This document shows, in pieces, positions 16,150 to 24,021 of a stretch of DNA of 63,186 nt. Within the stretch, counting starts at the first letter, position 1; the number at the start of each line of letters is the position of its first letter. The notes under the pieces were generated by a model. That model did no database searches, was not told the DNA's origin, and worked only from the letters and a program-made list of their open reading frames with translations. Location: positions 1 through 63,186 of the forward strand of contig JAZLLK010000036.1 in NCBI GenBank assembly GCA_045598105.1, read 5' to 3'. The stretch is from UBA1205 sp045598105 (GTDB taxonomy: Bacteria > Bacteroidota > Bacteroidia > Bacteroidales > WCHB1-69). The position numbers and the translations under genes were made by a program.

Positions 16150-18003
16150 TTATTGTTTTATTATTTTTTGTGTGTAGCCGCGTGAGGTGCGTAGCAGGTA
16201 CACGCCGCATGGCCATGTGTCGGTGCTTATGTTTATTATATCCTGTTCGGTGTACAGGCTGTGTATAAGTTGCCCTTGAATATTATATATGTATATATAG
16301 GTATTGCATGGGCAGCTAATGGTAAGCCGGTGCGAGCAGGGGTTAGGGTACAGGAAGCATGAGGGGGTGGAGGCGGTGCTTACGTGTACGGTTTCCAAGG
16401 CTTTTTGTACGGCACGGTAGGCGTCTATTTTGCCGTAGCCAAAGCGTTCTGTGCCGTATTTGGCAGTGTATTTATCCTGTTTGGCGGTAGCTGTGATTAT
16501 GTTTTTTACCTCTTGAGGGGTGAGCTTAGGGTTAGCCTGTAGCATAAGGGCTACTACGCCGGTAACGAACGGACTTGACATGGAGGTGCCCGAAAGGGCA
16601 GTAAAGTTGTATTTTTTACCTCTAAAGTTTACGCTTGAACTCACGGTGCCGCTGAAGGTATTGGTATGGCTTGAGAGTGCGGCTGTTACCGATACGCCTG
16701 GAGCGGATATTTCCGGTTTCATTCTTCCGTCAATGGTGCCGCCGTAGCTGGAGAAGGAGGCTATTTCGCCACCGGTGAGGGTGCCGTTTACCATAAAGGA
16801 AGAGCGATGAGCTGCCACGGTGATAATGGGGTCTATATTGGCGGGCGCGCCCAAACCGAAATGAGGGTCACCGGCGGTCCACAGGGTATCTTTTATAGGT
16901 TGGGTAAAGTCATTGCCCCAATTGCCCACGTTATTGGTGAGTTCGGCCACGTTCCATGCGTGAAATTCTCCGTCTTCGGCATATACACTCAGGCATATTT
17001 TGCCGTTGAAGTTGCTTTTCTTTACTCTAAGGCGGGCTTGCGGACGCAGGTGGTTGCCCACCGAAGCCTCGGTGAGGACATTGTATATGATGGTGTCGCC
17101 GTTGAATACGGCAAAGGTATCAATGTAGCTGTTTTGTGTGGTGCTGTAGTAGGGGGTGTAGCCTATGGTTTCATTTTGGCTGTTAAGGTATTGCAGTGCA
17201 AAAGAGAAGTGTGATTGGCTGCTATTGGTCATAGATACAGACTGCCCCCATAGTGAGTCATGAGCGCCGGCGTAGAAGGTGATTTGGGAGCGAAGGGTAT
17301 CCTGCTGTTGGCTAAAGTTACGACCTAAATGAAAGTTAACATCCCCATTATTACCGCCGCTGGTAACAAATACCACGCCCAACTGTGATAGTGAGTCCAT
17401 GGTGTGTGCCAGGCTGCCGGTGCCGTCAAGGTTGTCCATGTAATATAGTCCCCAACTCATGTTTATTACCAGCCGTTTGCCGCGGGCACAAGCTATGCGG
17501 TACATCCAGTTAAAGGCGTCTGTTACGGCTTGTTCGCTCACAAGGAAGGTGGCAAACAGAAATTCGGCTTCAAAGGCTACCCCGCGATAGCGGCTCCCGC
17601 CACCGCTCCCGCCGGCAATAGAGGCTACGTGGGTACCATGGTAGCCGTATTGGTACACATTGGAAGTGTCACATTGTGCAGCTAATATATCAGAGGTATC
17701 CAGATATTCCACCCCGTAGGTGTATCCTTCGGGCGGGTTGCCCTGAGAGCGGAACATATCCCACACTCCTATGATACGGCTGCGGGTGAGGGTGGTGTCA
17801 AAAAATACAGGATGGGTGTAGTCAAACCCCCAATCCGTAATGCCTATAATTACATCTTTGCCGGTATAGCCTTGCGGCAAATTAATACCTTGCCATACGC
17901 TATCTACGCCGGCTTCGGTAGCGGCACGCCTTACCGACTGGGCAAATGTAATGTTGTATATGAATAAACTTATTGTAATGCAAATGCTTATATTTATTTT
18001 CAT
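16150..18003 (-). CDS. Subtilisin-like (S8) serine protease with T9SS type A sorting domain
   Basis: The frame is open to 18045, but the -7 promoter box lies at 18034-18041, so translation must start at the ATG at 18003, which gives a clean signal peptide (to NITFAQS). The 617-aa protein has the full triad: Asp in GITDWGFDYTHP (near 53), His in GYHGTHVASIAGG (near 121) and Ser in LSGTSMSSPFVTG (near 471), with the oxyanion Asn in TSGGNNGD. The last 70 residues (FLYPNPCSHRLTISC ... GVYLLRTSRGYTQKIIKQ) are a type A sorting domain for type IX secretion. It is a secreted or surface-attached endopeptidase. Confidence 0.92.
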   Translation of the reverse strand: MKINISICITISLFIYNITFAQSVRRAATEAGVDSVWQGINLPQGYTGKDVIIGITDWGFDYTHPVFFDTTLTRSRIIGVWDMFRSQGNPPEGYTYGVEYLDTSDILAAQCDTSNVYQYGYHGTHVASIAGGSGGGSRYRGVAFEAEFLFATFLVSEQAVTDAFNWMYRIACARGKRLVINMSWGLYYMDNLDGTGSLAHTMDSLSQLGVVFVTSGGNNGDVNFHLGRNFSQQQDTLRSQITFYAGAHDSLWGQSVSMTNSSQSHFSFALQYLNSQNETIGYTPYYSTTQNSYIDTFAVFNGDTIIYNVLTEASVGNHLRPQARLRVKKSNFNGKICLSVYAEDGEFHAWNVAELTNNVGNWGNDFTQPIKDTLWTAGDPHFGLGAPANIDPIITVAAHRSSFMVNGTLTGGEIASFSSYGGTIDGRMKPEISAPGVSVTAALSSHTNTFSGTVSSSVNFRGKKYNFTALSGTSMSSPFVTGVVALMLQANPKLTPQEVKNIITATAKQDKYTAKYGTERFGYGKIDAYRAVQKALETVHVSTASTPSCFLYPNPCSHRLTISCPCNTYIYIYNIQGQLIHSLYTEQDIINISTDTWPCGVYLLRTSRGYTQKIIKQ

Positions 18004-18033
18004 GTGAAAAATATATTTATGGGTTTTAGCATA

Positions 18034-18041
18034 CAAAGGTA
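18034..18041 (-). promoter_or_regulatory. -7 promoter element of the S8 protease gene
   Basis: The minus strand reads TACCTTTG, 31 bp upstream of the chosen ATG. This box rules out the longer start at 18045. Confidence 0.75.
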
Positions 18042-18296
18042 GCATTTTTTAACGTAGGCTCAGCCGCATAGAATGAAAAAAAACATACCGTTACGAAAAA
18101 AATATAAAAAATAAATTGTGAAAAAAATGTAAATAAGTGTGTAGTAAAGACATAAAGAATTAATTGTAGTAGCTCTTTTATGGTTATGATATGCAAAAAT
18201 TGTGCCAATATAACGTTGATATTTATTGTGTTATTCACTGATTTATGTTGGAAACTATTTTTAGGGTAAAGTGGCTGATATTTGAAAAAATGGTGC

Positions 18297-18304
18297 TATC
18301 TTTG
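18297..18304 (+). promoter_or_regulatory. -7 promoter element of the candidate small RNA
   Basis: TATCTTTG matches the consensus. No gene longer than 11 codons follows before the terminator at 18428. Confidence 0.6.
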
Positions 18305-18310
18305 TCGTGT

Positions 18311-18455
18311 GAAAAATTAAGACAAAATAATCTTATGAGCGATGTAAAAATCGGCCAATTATTTTTTTAGTTTTTCATGGTTATAATTTATGGATCGACT
18401 TCATAATTATTGATATTTTCATGCTATGGTGCGTAGTGATACGCACCTTTTTTTT
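18311..18455 (+). ncRNA. Candidate small RNA with own promoter and intrinsic terminator
   Basis: The interval runs from just after the -7 box to the end of the T-run. It contains only an 11-codon ORF (ATG at 18335, MSDVKIGQLFF), so it could be a short regulatory RNA or encode a micropeptide. The terminator stem is GGTGCGTA/TACGCACC with a GTGA loop and T8. The motif ATTAAGACAAAA near its 5' end recurs at 18507-18518 before a second, similar hairpin. Ends and function are inferred. Confidence 0.45.
18428..18455 (+). terminator. Terminator of the candidate small RNA
   Basis: GGTGCGTA (18428-18435) pairs with TACGCACC (18440-18447) and is followed by T8. Confidence 0.8.
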
Positions 18456-18531
18456 AGAACAAAACCGGTAGCATATAGTTGCTGTTATAAATACATGTTT
18501 CTATTGATTAAGACAAAAAAATTTCATTTTT

Positions 18532-18556
18532 AAGGTGCGTGATGCACCTTTTTTTG
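18532..18556 (+). terminator. Second terminator-like hairpin
   Basis: AAGGTGC (18532-18538) pairs with GCACCTT (18544-18550) and is followed by a T-run. Loop and stem sequence resemble the terminator 100 bp upstream. There is no good promoter box of its own. Confidence 0.6.
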
Positions 18557-18585
18557 TTAATAAATAATAGAGAAACATGCTAACG

Positions 18586-18609
18586 GTAGCAGGTGAAGTG
18601 CTACTTTTG
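18586..18609 (+). promoter_or_regulatory. Promoter of the SUMF1-like gene with overlapping inverted repeat
   Basis: The -7 box TACTTTTG is at 18602-18609. The inverted repeat GTAGCA (18586-18591) / TGCTAC (18599-18604) runs into it, a geometry that would suit an operator. Confidence 0.55.
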
Positions 18610-18701
18610 CACTGAAATTTTTTTTAATAGAAGTGTATGTGCTAAATGCATTGTAAATAGTTGAAAAATAAGTAATACAGTCGATATAATAAACGTTGAA
18701 A

Positions 18702-19514
18702 ATGAATAAAATTATAGTGATATGTGCAGCATTGTGTGTAGTAATACTTACAGGATGCAAGGATAATAAAAAGGATAAAAACACCACCGTAAGCGTGAAT
18801 GGAGTTTCATTTGACATGATAAAAGTGGAAGCAGGTACCTTTGATATGGGTACCAGTGATTCATTGGCAGCCACTTTATCAAGTAAGGGGTATGGTGAGG
18901 TGCCGCGTCATACGGTAACCATAAGTAAGGACTATTACATGGCTAAGTTTCCTGTTACCCAAAAACTATGGCAAGCCGTAATGAATGCCACTCCCACCGA
19001 GGGTGATAAGTGGGCCGATAATTTGGGTTTGGGAGACAATAAGCCTGCCTACTATATCAGTTGGGACGATTGTCAGCAGTTTATAACCAAGCTGAATGAG
19101 CTTACCGGCAAGTCGTTTCGCCTGCCTACCGAGGCAGAATGGGAGTATGCGGCCATAGGCGGTAATAAAACACATAATTATTTTTATGCCGGCAGTAATG
19201 AGGTTACTAATGTATGCTGGTGCTCCGGATACATGGGCTGTGAGAACGTGGGCGGAAAGGCTCCCAATGAATTGGATATATGTGATATGAGCGGTAATAT
19301 ACAGGAGTGGTGTGCTGATATATACAATGAAAATTATTATAGCAATAGTCCTTCAACAGATCCTAAGGGTGCCGAAAGAGGAGCTAAGCGTGCCATACGC
19401 GGCGGCTGCTGGAATTCGCAGCCTTCCGCATGCAGGGTATCAGCCCGCGGCTCGGCTTCACCTTCATTACGCAGTTCTATTATAGGTATGCGTTTGTGCA
19501 TGGATGTAGAATAA
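18702..19514 (+). CDS. SUMF1/formylglycine-generating-enzyme-like lipoprotein
   Basis: The frame opens at a TTG at 18696; the ATG at 18702 gives a standard lipoprotein signal (MNKIIVICAALCVVILTGCK, Cys at residue 19). The rest of the 270-aa protein is one FGE-sulfatase domain: MIKVEAGTFDMG, YYMAKFPVTQKLWQAVMN, FRLPTEAEWEYAAIGG, DMSGNIQEWCADIY and RGGCWNSQPSACRVSARGSA. In Bacteroidota such lipoproteins are common and mostly bind ligands or assist gliding/T9SS surface proteins; true sulfatase maturation is only one branch. No sulfatase is nearby, so the role is open. Confidence 0.82.
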   Translation: MNKIIVICAALCVVILTGCKDNKKDKNTTVSVNGVSFDMIKVEAGTFDMGTSDSLAATLSSKGYGEVPRHTVTISKDYYMAKFPVTQKLWQAVMNATPTEGDKWADNLGLGDNKPAYYISWDDCQQFITKLNELTGKSFRLPTEAEWEYAAIGGNKTHNYFYAGSNEVTNVCWCSGYMGCENVGGKAPNELDICDMSGNIQEWCADIYNENYYSNSPSTDPKGAERGAKRAIRGGCWNSQPSACRVSARGSASPSLRSSIIGMRLCMDVE

Positions 19515-19537
19515 TTCAGATATTATTCATAAACATT

Positions 19538-19565
19538 AAGCGAACCATGCAGGTTCGCTTTTTTT
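19538..19565 (+). terminator. Terminator of the SUMF1-like gene
   Basis: AAGCGAACC (19538-19546) pairs with GGTTCGCTT (19552-19560) and is followed by a T-run. Confidence 0.85.
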
Positions 19566-19621
19566 ACCTATATATGTAAAAAATTCAAGGTGTTAACTGC
19601 TGTTATAACGGAAAAAAGTGC

Positions 19622-19629
19622 TACCTTTG
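19622..19629 (+). promoter_or_regulatory. -7 promoter element of the YitT-MATE-MFS operon
   Basis: TACCTTTG followed by C, 56 bp before the ATG at 19686. Confidence 0.75.
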
Positions 19630-19685
19630 CATTTTTATTTTTCGTGAATAATATAAGTGATTAAAATATTGAAATAGAATTATAT

Positions 19686-20633
19686 ATGAGGAAAGTTCTG
19701 AGTGTGTTGGCTACTAAAAAGTTTTGGGTAGAGCTCTTTATTATGACACTGGGTATGACAGTAACTGCTGCTGCCGTGTATTATTTTTTGGTGCCCAGCA
19801 AGCTGATTATAGGTACTATATCGGGCTTGTCCATAGTGCTGAATAATATATTTGAGTCTATGGGTGTGCATATAGGCTTATCGGTTATTATTATGGCTAT
19901 TAATGCTATATTGCTTATATTGGCTTATTTTTTGGTGGGCAAGGAGTTTGGTATTAAAACAGTATATACTGCCATGATATTGGGTCCGCTTACCGACTTT
20001 TGGGACAAGGTAATGCCGTGGCAGACATTTGCCGTAGAAAATGTGAGTACAGGCACCGTATCCGTTATGGGAGACCCGTGGTTTGACCTATGCTGCTTTG
20101 TATTATTGCTTAGTGCCGCTCAGGCTATTATGTTCTCTATTAATGCTTCTACCGGTGGCTTAGACATATTGGCCAAAATAGTGAATAAGTATCTTCACTT
20201 TGATATAGGTGTATCGGTGAGCGTAGCCGGGGCATGTATATGCTGTACGGCTTTTGCCATTAATCCCTTCCGCATGGTAGTAATAGGGCTTATAGGCACA
20301 TGGATTAACGGGCTGGTGGTAGATTATTTTACTGCCAACCTTAATAATCGTAAACGGGTATGCATAGTGTCAAAGGATTATGAACGCATACGTGAATATA
20401 TTATTAACGGATTGGTGCGAGGCTGTACCCTGTATGAGGTAATAGGCGGCTATACCAATGAAAAATCCATAGAGCTGGAAGCCCTGCTTACCAAGGATGA
20501 GTTTTCCAAACTGTTGGAATACATTAATAAAAACGATATTAATGCCTTTATTACTGCGGGCAATGTAAGTGAGGTGTATGGCTTGTGGGCCAAAAACAAA
20601 CGCAACCGTCGTAAGAGTGCCGAGCAGCGATAA
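19686..20633 (+). CDS. YitT family membrane protein
   Basis: The 315-aa protein has five to six membrane helices in the first 210 residues (e.g. VELFIMTLGMTVTAAAVYYF, LVPSKLIIGTISGLSIVLNN) with the family motifs STGGLDILAKI and FRMVVIGLIGTWINGLVVDY. A soluble C-terminal DUF2179 domain (about 220-300: CIVSKDYERIREYIINGLVR, TLYEVIGGYT) follows. The function of the YitT family is not established. It leads a three-gene membrane-transport operon: the MATE gene starts 11 bp after its stop. Confidence 0.87.
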   Translation: MRKVLSVLATKKFWVELFIMTLGMTVTAAAVYYFLVPSKLIIGTISGLSIVLNNIFESMGVHIGLSVIIMAINAILLILAYFLVGKEFGIKTVYTAMILGPLTDFWDKVMPWQTFAVENVSTGTVSVMGDPWFDLCCFVLLLSAAQAIMFSINASTGGLDILAKIVNKYLHFDIGVSVSVAGACICCTAFAINPFRMVVIGLIGTWINGLVVDYFTANLNNRKRVCIVSKDYERIREYIINGLVRGCTLYEVIGGYTNEKSIELEALLTKDEFSKLLEYINKNDINAFITAGNVSEVYGLWAKNKRNRRKSAEQR

Positions 20634-20644
20634 TGTAAAGTAAG

Positions 20645-21988
20645 TTGTATCACGTGAAACCAACCATAAAAACCGATATTACCGGCAAGGAAATATGGCG
20701 TATAGCCTGTCCTATAATGGTGGGTAATTTGGCTCAGACCATTATTACCTTTACGGACACGGCTTTTTTAGGCCACGTAGGCCTTATAGAGCTAAGTGCG
20801 AGTATGATGGCAGGAATGTATTACTATGTGTTCACTACCTTGGCTATGGGTTTTGCCGTAGGAATACAAATATTTGTATCCCGCCGATATGGCGAAAAGG
20901 AGTACGGGCGTATAGGAGAGGTGTTCTTTCACGGTGCTTTTTTTGTGTTGTTACTGGGTATATTGCTATTTGGCATATTGTTTTTTTGCAGTAATACCTT
21001 ATTGGGCTATATTATAGCTTCGCCCCGCATATTGGCTTCGGCCAAAGAGTATATAGTGTTCCGCCAATTCGGAATTATATTTGTAGTGTTCAATTACCTG
21101 TTTCGTTCTTTATATGTGGGTATAAGTAATACCCGATGTATATCGTATTCCACTTTGCTTATGGCGGTGGTGAATATAGTGCTGGATTATGCCCTTATAT
21201 TTGGCCGTATAGGCCTGCCGCAATTGGGGGTGTCAGGTGCGGCCATAGCCTCACTTACGGCTGAAATATCGGCATTTACATTTTTTATTATATATACTTA
21301 TATCAGGGTGCCTTCAGGTTATGCCCTGTTTAAAATACATAACATTCAGCCACAGTTGTGGTGGCATATTATTAAAGTAGCCTTTCCTACCATGGTGCAG
21401 CGGCTGCTTTCGTATGGTACATGGTTCATGTTCTTTGTGTTTATAGAAAAAATGGGAGAACTGGCCATAGGTATCTCCTCATTGGTACGCAGTGTGTATA
21501 TGTTATTGGTAATACCGGTATTTGCCTTTGCTTCCACGGCCAATACCCTGGTGAGCCGTATTATAGGAGAAGGTAAAATACAGCAGGTGGGTGCTTTGGT
21601 GCGTAAGGTGGTGTGGAATTGTATATTGTGTTCGGTGCTACCGGTATTTGTATCGGCATTGTTCCCTATGCAAATATGTAGCATATATACTCAGGATATG
21701 GCGATGGTGCATGCAGCGGTGCCTACTGTATATGTAATATGCATAGCTACTGTTATAAGTGCCATAGGCATGGTAATATTTGAGTCTATTTCGGGCACGG
21801 GTAATACGATATCGGCTTTGGTGATAGACTTTTTTATGACTTCACTCTATATTATATACATAGCCGTGGTATCAGGTATGTGGGCCATACATTGGGTATG
21901 GACTGCCGAATGGGTGTATAATGTATGTATGGGAGTGGTGGCGTGTGTATATATTAAAAAAGCCAATTGGCAACGTAAAGTAATATAA
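20645..21988 (+). CDS. MATE family multidrug/metabolite antiporter
   Basis: The 447-aa protein has about twelve membrane helices in the two-repeat MATE arrangement. The first repeat starts EIWRIACPIMVGNLAQTIIT, with FTDTAFLGHVG right after it; the second starts WWHIIKVAFPTMVQRLLSYG. It likely exports cationic compounds in exchange for Na+ or H+. There is no ATG before the conserved N-terminus: the start is TTG at 20645 or GTG at 20654, three codons later. The stop overlaps the MFS start (TAATG), so the two are translationally coupled. Confidence 0.9.
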   Translation: MYHVKPTIKTDITGKEIWRIACPIMVGNLAQTIITFTDTAFLGHVGLIELSASMMAGMYYYVFTTLAMGFAVGIQIFVSRRYGEKEYGRIGEVFFHGAFFVLLLGILLFGILFFCSNTLLGYIIASPRILASAKEYIVFRQFGIIFVVFNYLFRSLYVGISNTRCISYSTLLMAVVNIVLDYALIFGRIGLPQLGVSGAAIASLTAEISAFTFFIIYTYIRVPSGYALFKIHNIQPQLWWHIIKVAFPTMVQRLLSYGTWFMFFVFIEKMGELAIGISSLVRSVYMLLVIPVFAFASTANTLVSRIIGEGKIQQVGALVRKVVWNCILCSVLPVFVSALFPMQICSIYTQDMAMVHAAVPTVYVICIATVISAIGMVIFESISGTGNTISALVIDFFMTSLYIIYIAVVSGMWAIHWVWTAEWVYNVCMGVVACVYIKKANWQRKVI

Positions 21989-23184
21989 TGATGGCTGAAG
22001 AAGAGGAAATACGTGAAAAACTGTGGAACGGCAATTATATAAAGGCATGGACGGCCAATTTTATGATATTTTTTTCATTTATGTTGCTCACGCCCTTATT
22101 GCCCATATATTTGAATGAAACATTTCATGCCGATAAGCACATGATAGGTGTGGTGCTGTCGGGGTATGTGGTAATGGCATTGTTATCAAGGGCTTTTTCG
22201 GGCTATATAGTAGATACTTTTCCTCGCAGAAGAGTGTTGCTGATATGTTTTTTCTTCTTTTTTTTGTTTTTTGCCGGTTATATAGTGGCAGGTTCGCTGC
22301 TGTTATTTGCCATAGTGCGTACTTTTCACGGGGCACCGTTTGGCGGTGTTACCGTAGCCAATAGTACGGTAGCCATAGATGTGTTGCCGTCATCACGGCG
22401 GGCCGAGGGCATAGGCTATTACGGCTTGAGTAATAATTTGGCTACGGCCATAAGTCCTTCGGTAGCTATATGGATATATCATGCTACGCATAATTTTAAT
22501 ATATTGTTTGTAATAGCCATGTTGGTGGCTGCCGGCGGCATGCTTATAGATGCCACCATACATTTAAAGCAGCGTGAGCCGGTGAAGAATAAGCAGGCCA
22601 TATCCTTAGACAGGTTTTTTTTGCTCAAAGGCTGGCCGCAGGCTGTAACCATGGTGTGTTTTGCCTTTTCCTATGGAGTGGTATCTACCTATGTGGCCAT
22701 ATATGGCAAGGAGCGTTTGGGTATAGAAGGCGGAGCCGGCGTGTTTTTTTTGCTATTGTCGCTGGGCCTCATGATGTCACGGCTGGCAGGCGGGCGTTCG
22801 CTGCGTAAAGGCAAGGTTACGCATAATGCCTCCATAGGCATGTGTATTTCCTTATGCGGGTATTTGCTGTTTGCGGCCTGTCCGCATGCCATAGGCTATT
22901 ATGGAGCTGCTCTTATTGTAGGGTTGGGCAACGGACACATGTATCCGGCATACCAGACCATGTTTGTAAACCTGGCACCACATTCACAGCGTGGTACCGC
23001 TAATTCATCGTTATTGGTAGCATGGGATGTGGGCATAGGCTTAGGGGTGCTCTTGGGCGGTATTATGGCAGAGCACGTGAGCTATGCGGCCGCATTTTGG
23101 ATGGCTTGGAGTTTTAATTTAGCCGGCGTAGCAGGCTATTTTGCCTATGCAAGGCAAAGTTTTGAACGGCATAAGCTGCGGTAA
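21988..23184 (+). CDS. MFS transporter
   Basis: The 398-aa protein has twelve predicted membrane helices and the MFS loop 2-3 signature SRAFSGYIVDTFPRRRVLL, with LGNGHMYPAYQTMFVNLAP in the second half. It resembles the drug/sugar-exporter-like MFS clade of Bacteroidota; the substrate cannot be told. It begins on the MATE stop codon and ends the operon before a strong terminator. Confidence 0.88.
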   Translation: MMAEEEEIREKLWNGNYIKAWTANFMIFFSFMLLTPLLPIYLNETFHADKHMIGVVLSGYVVMALLSRAFSGYIVDTFPRRRVLLICFFFFFLFFAGYIVAGSLLLFAIVRTFHGAPFGGVTVANSTVAIDVLPSSRRAEGIGYYGLSNNLATAISPSVAIWIYHATHNFNILFVIAMLVAAGGMLIDATIHLKQREPVKNKQAISLDRFFLLKGWPQAVTMVCFAFSYGVVSTYVAIYGKERLGIEGGAGVFFLLLSLGLMMSRLAGGRSLRKGKVTHNASIGMCISLCGYLLFAACPHAIGYYGAALIVGLGNGHMYPAYQTMFVNLAPHSQRGTANSSLLVAWDVGIGLGVLLGGIMAEHVSYAAAFWMAWSFNLAGVAGYFAYARQSFERHKLR

Positions 23185-23191
23185 GGTATAT

Positions 23192-23225
23192 AAAAAAAAG
23201 CAACCATGAAAGGTTGCTTTTTTTA
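23192..23225 (+). terminator. Terminator of the YitT-MATE-MFS operon
   Basis: AAGCAACC (23198-23205) pairs with GGTTGCTT (23212-23219). The stem is flanked by A- and T-runs, so it may also serve the convergent gene. Confidence 0.85.
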
Positions 23226-23241
23226 TGTGATGAATGTGTAA

Positions 23242-23823
23242 TTAGCGAATAAAAGTGAATTTGCCTGAAGGAACGGCACCTACATAATGTACTTTAAGAG
23301 GCTTTTTGCTGTCCTGATCAACCCAGTCAATATCTATAGTATAGTTATCACCTGATTTGGCTATGGTAACAGTACCGTCAAATTGATTCTGTTTTTGGAA
23401 AACTTCACCTACATTATTGAATTCATACCATACCAAAGCGTGAGTGTTCAAAAATGTTTGGTGTCCGGCGGTAGTTTCAAATGTATAAGTACCTGCACTT
23501 AATAAGTCCTCATTACAGAAAACACCTACTCTTACATAGTGTAAGGTGTCATAGTGTTTTGAACCTTCGTTTTCAATTAATCTTTCTTTATACATACATA
23601 ATTCTATGTAGTTTCTGGGTATTTCATTGTTTTGATAGGTTTTACCCTGATTATCCTGACAGGCATTGGTTAATTCATAGGTGACGCCGTCAAAAGTCAG
23701 GGTACCACCGGCGTTTTCTACTTTACCGCCACCATTTTCAGGGTTTTTAGGATCATCACCGCCGCAGGAGGCAAATAGGACAACTGTTGCAATAGTTGCA
23801 ATTAATAACAAACTTTTCTTCAT
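23242..23823 (-). CDS. Hypothetical lipoprotein
   Basis: The frame extends to 23886, but the ATG at 23823 gives the lipoprotein signal MKKSLLLIATIATVVLFASC and leaves room for the promoter box at 23884-23891. The 193-aa product has a Gly/Asn linker (GGDDPKNPENGGGKVENAGG) and a beta-rich domain (TLTFDGVTYELTNACQDNQG, YTFETTAGHQTFLNTHALVW). No named family is recognised; this build is common among Bacteroidota surface lipoproteins. Confidence 0.65.
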   Translation of the reverse strand: MKKSLLLIATIATVVLFASCGGDDPKNPENGGGKVENAGGTLTFDGVTYELTNACQDNQGKTYQNNEIPRNYIELCMYKERLIENEGSKHYDTLHYVRVGVFCNEDLLSAGTYTFETTAGHQTFLNTHALVWYEFNNVGEVFQKQNQFDGTVTIAKSGDNYTIDIDWVDQDSKKPLKVHYVGAVPSGKFTFIR

Positions 23824-23883
23824 TTTTTTATACGTGTTTTTAGTTATTATGTAAAAATTAAATTTCAATACAATTTCAATGTG

Positions 23884-23891
23884 CAAAGGTA
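23884..23891 (-). promoter_or_regulatory. -7 promoter element of the 23823 lipoprotein gene
   Basis: The minus strand reads TACCTTTG followed by C, 61 bp upstream of the ATG. Confidence 0.7.
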
Positions 23892-24021
23892 ATAAAAAAA
23901 TATTTGATATAGCCGTACAAGGAAAAAATATTTTTTTTTGTGAACGGGAGGTAGAAAAAAATATGTTGCATTATATAATAAAATGTGAAATTTTACGCTA
24001 TCTATGTCGGTATATGATTTT

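Larger units (their letters stand above)
18042..18696. other. Long intergenic stretch with a small-RNA unit
   Basis: The left 250 bp are AT-rich with nothing recognisable. A plus-strand promoter (18297-18304), an approximately 145-nt transcript region and a terminator (18428-18455) follow, then a second terminator-like hairpin (18532-18556), then the promoter of the SUMF1-like gene. Confidence 0.6.

Noticed and set aside
18335..18370. 11-codon ORF (MSDVKIGQLFF) as a gene
   Set aside because: Too short to support without conservation or expression data; mentioned within the small-RNA candidate.
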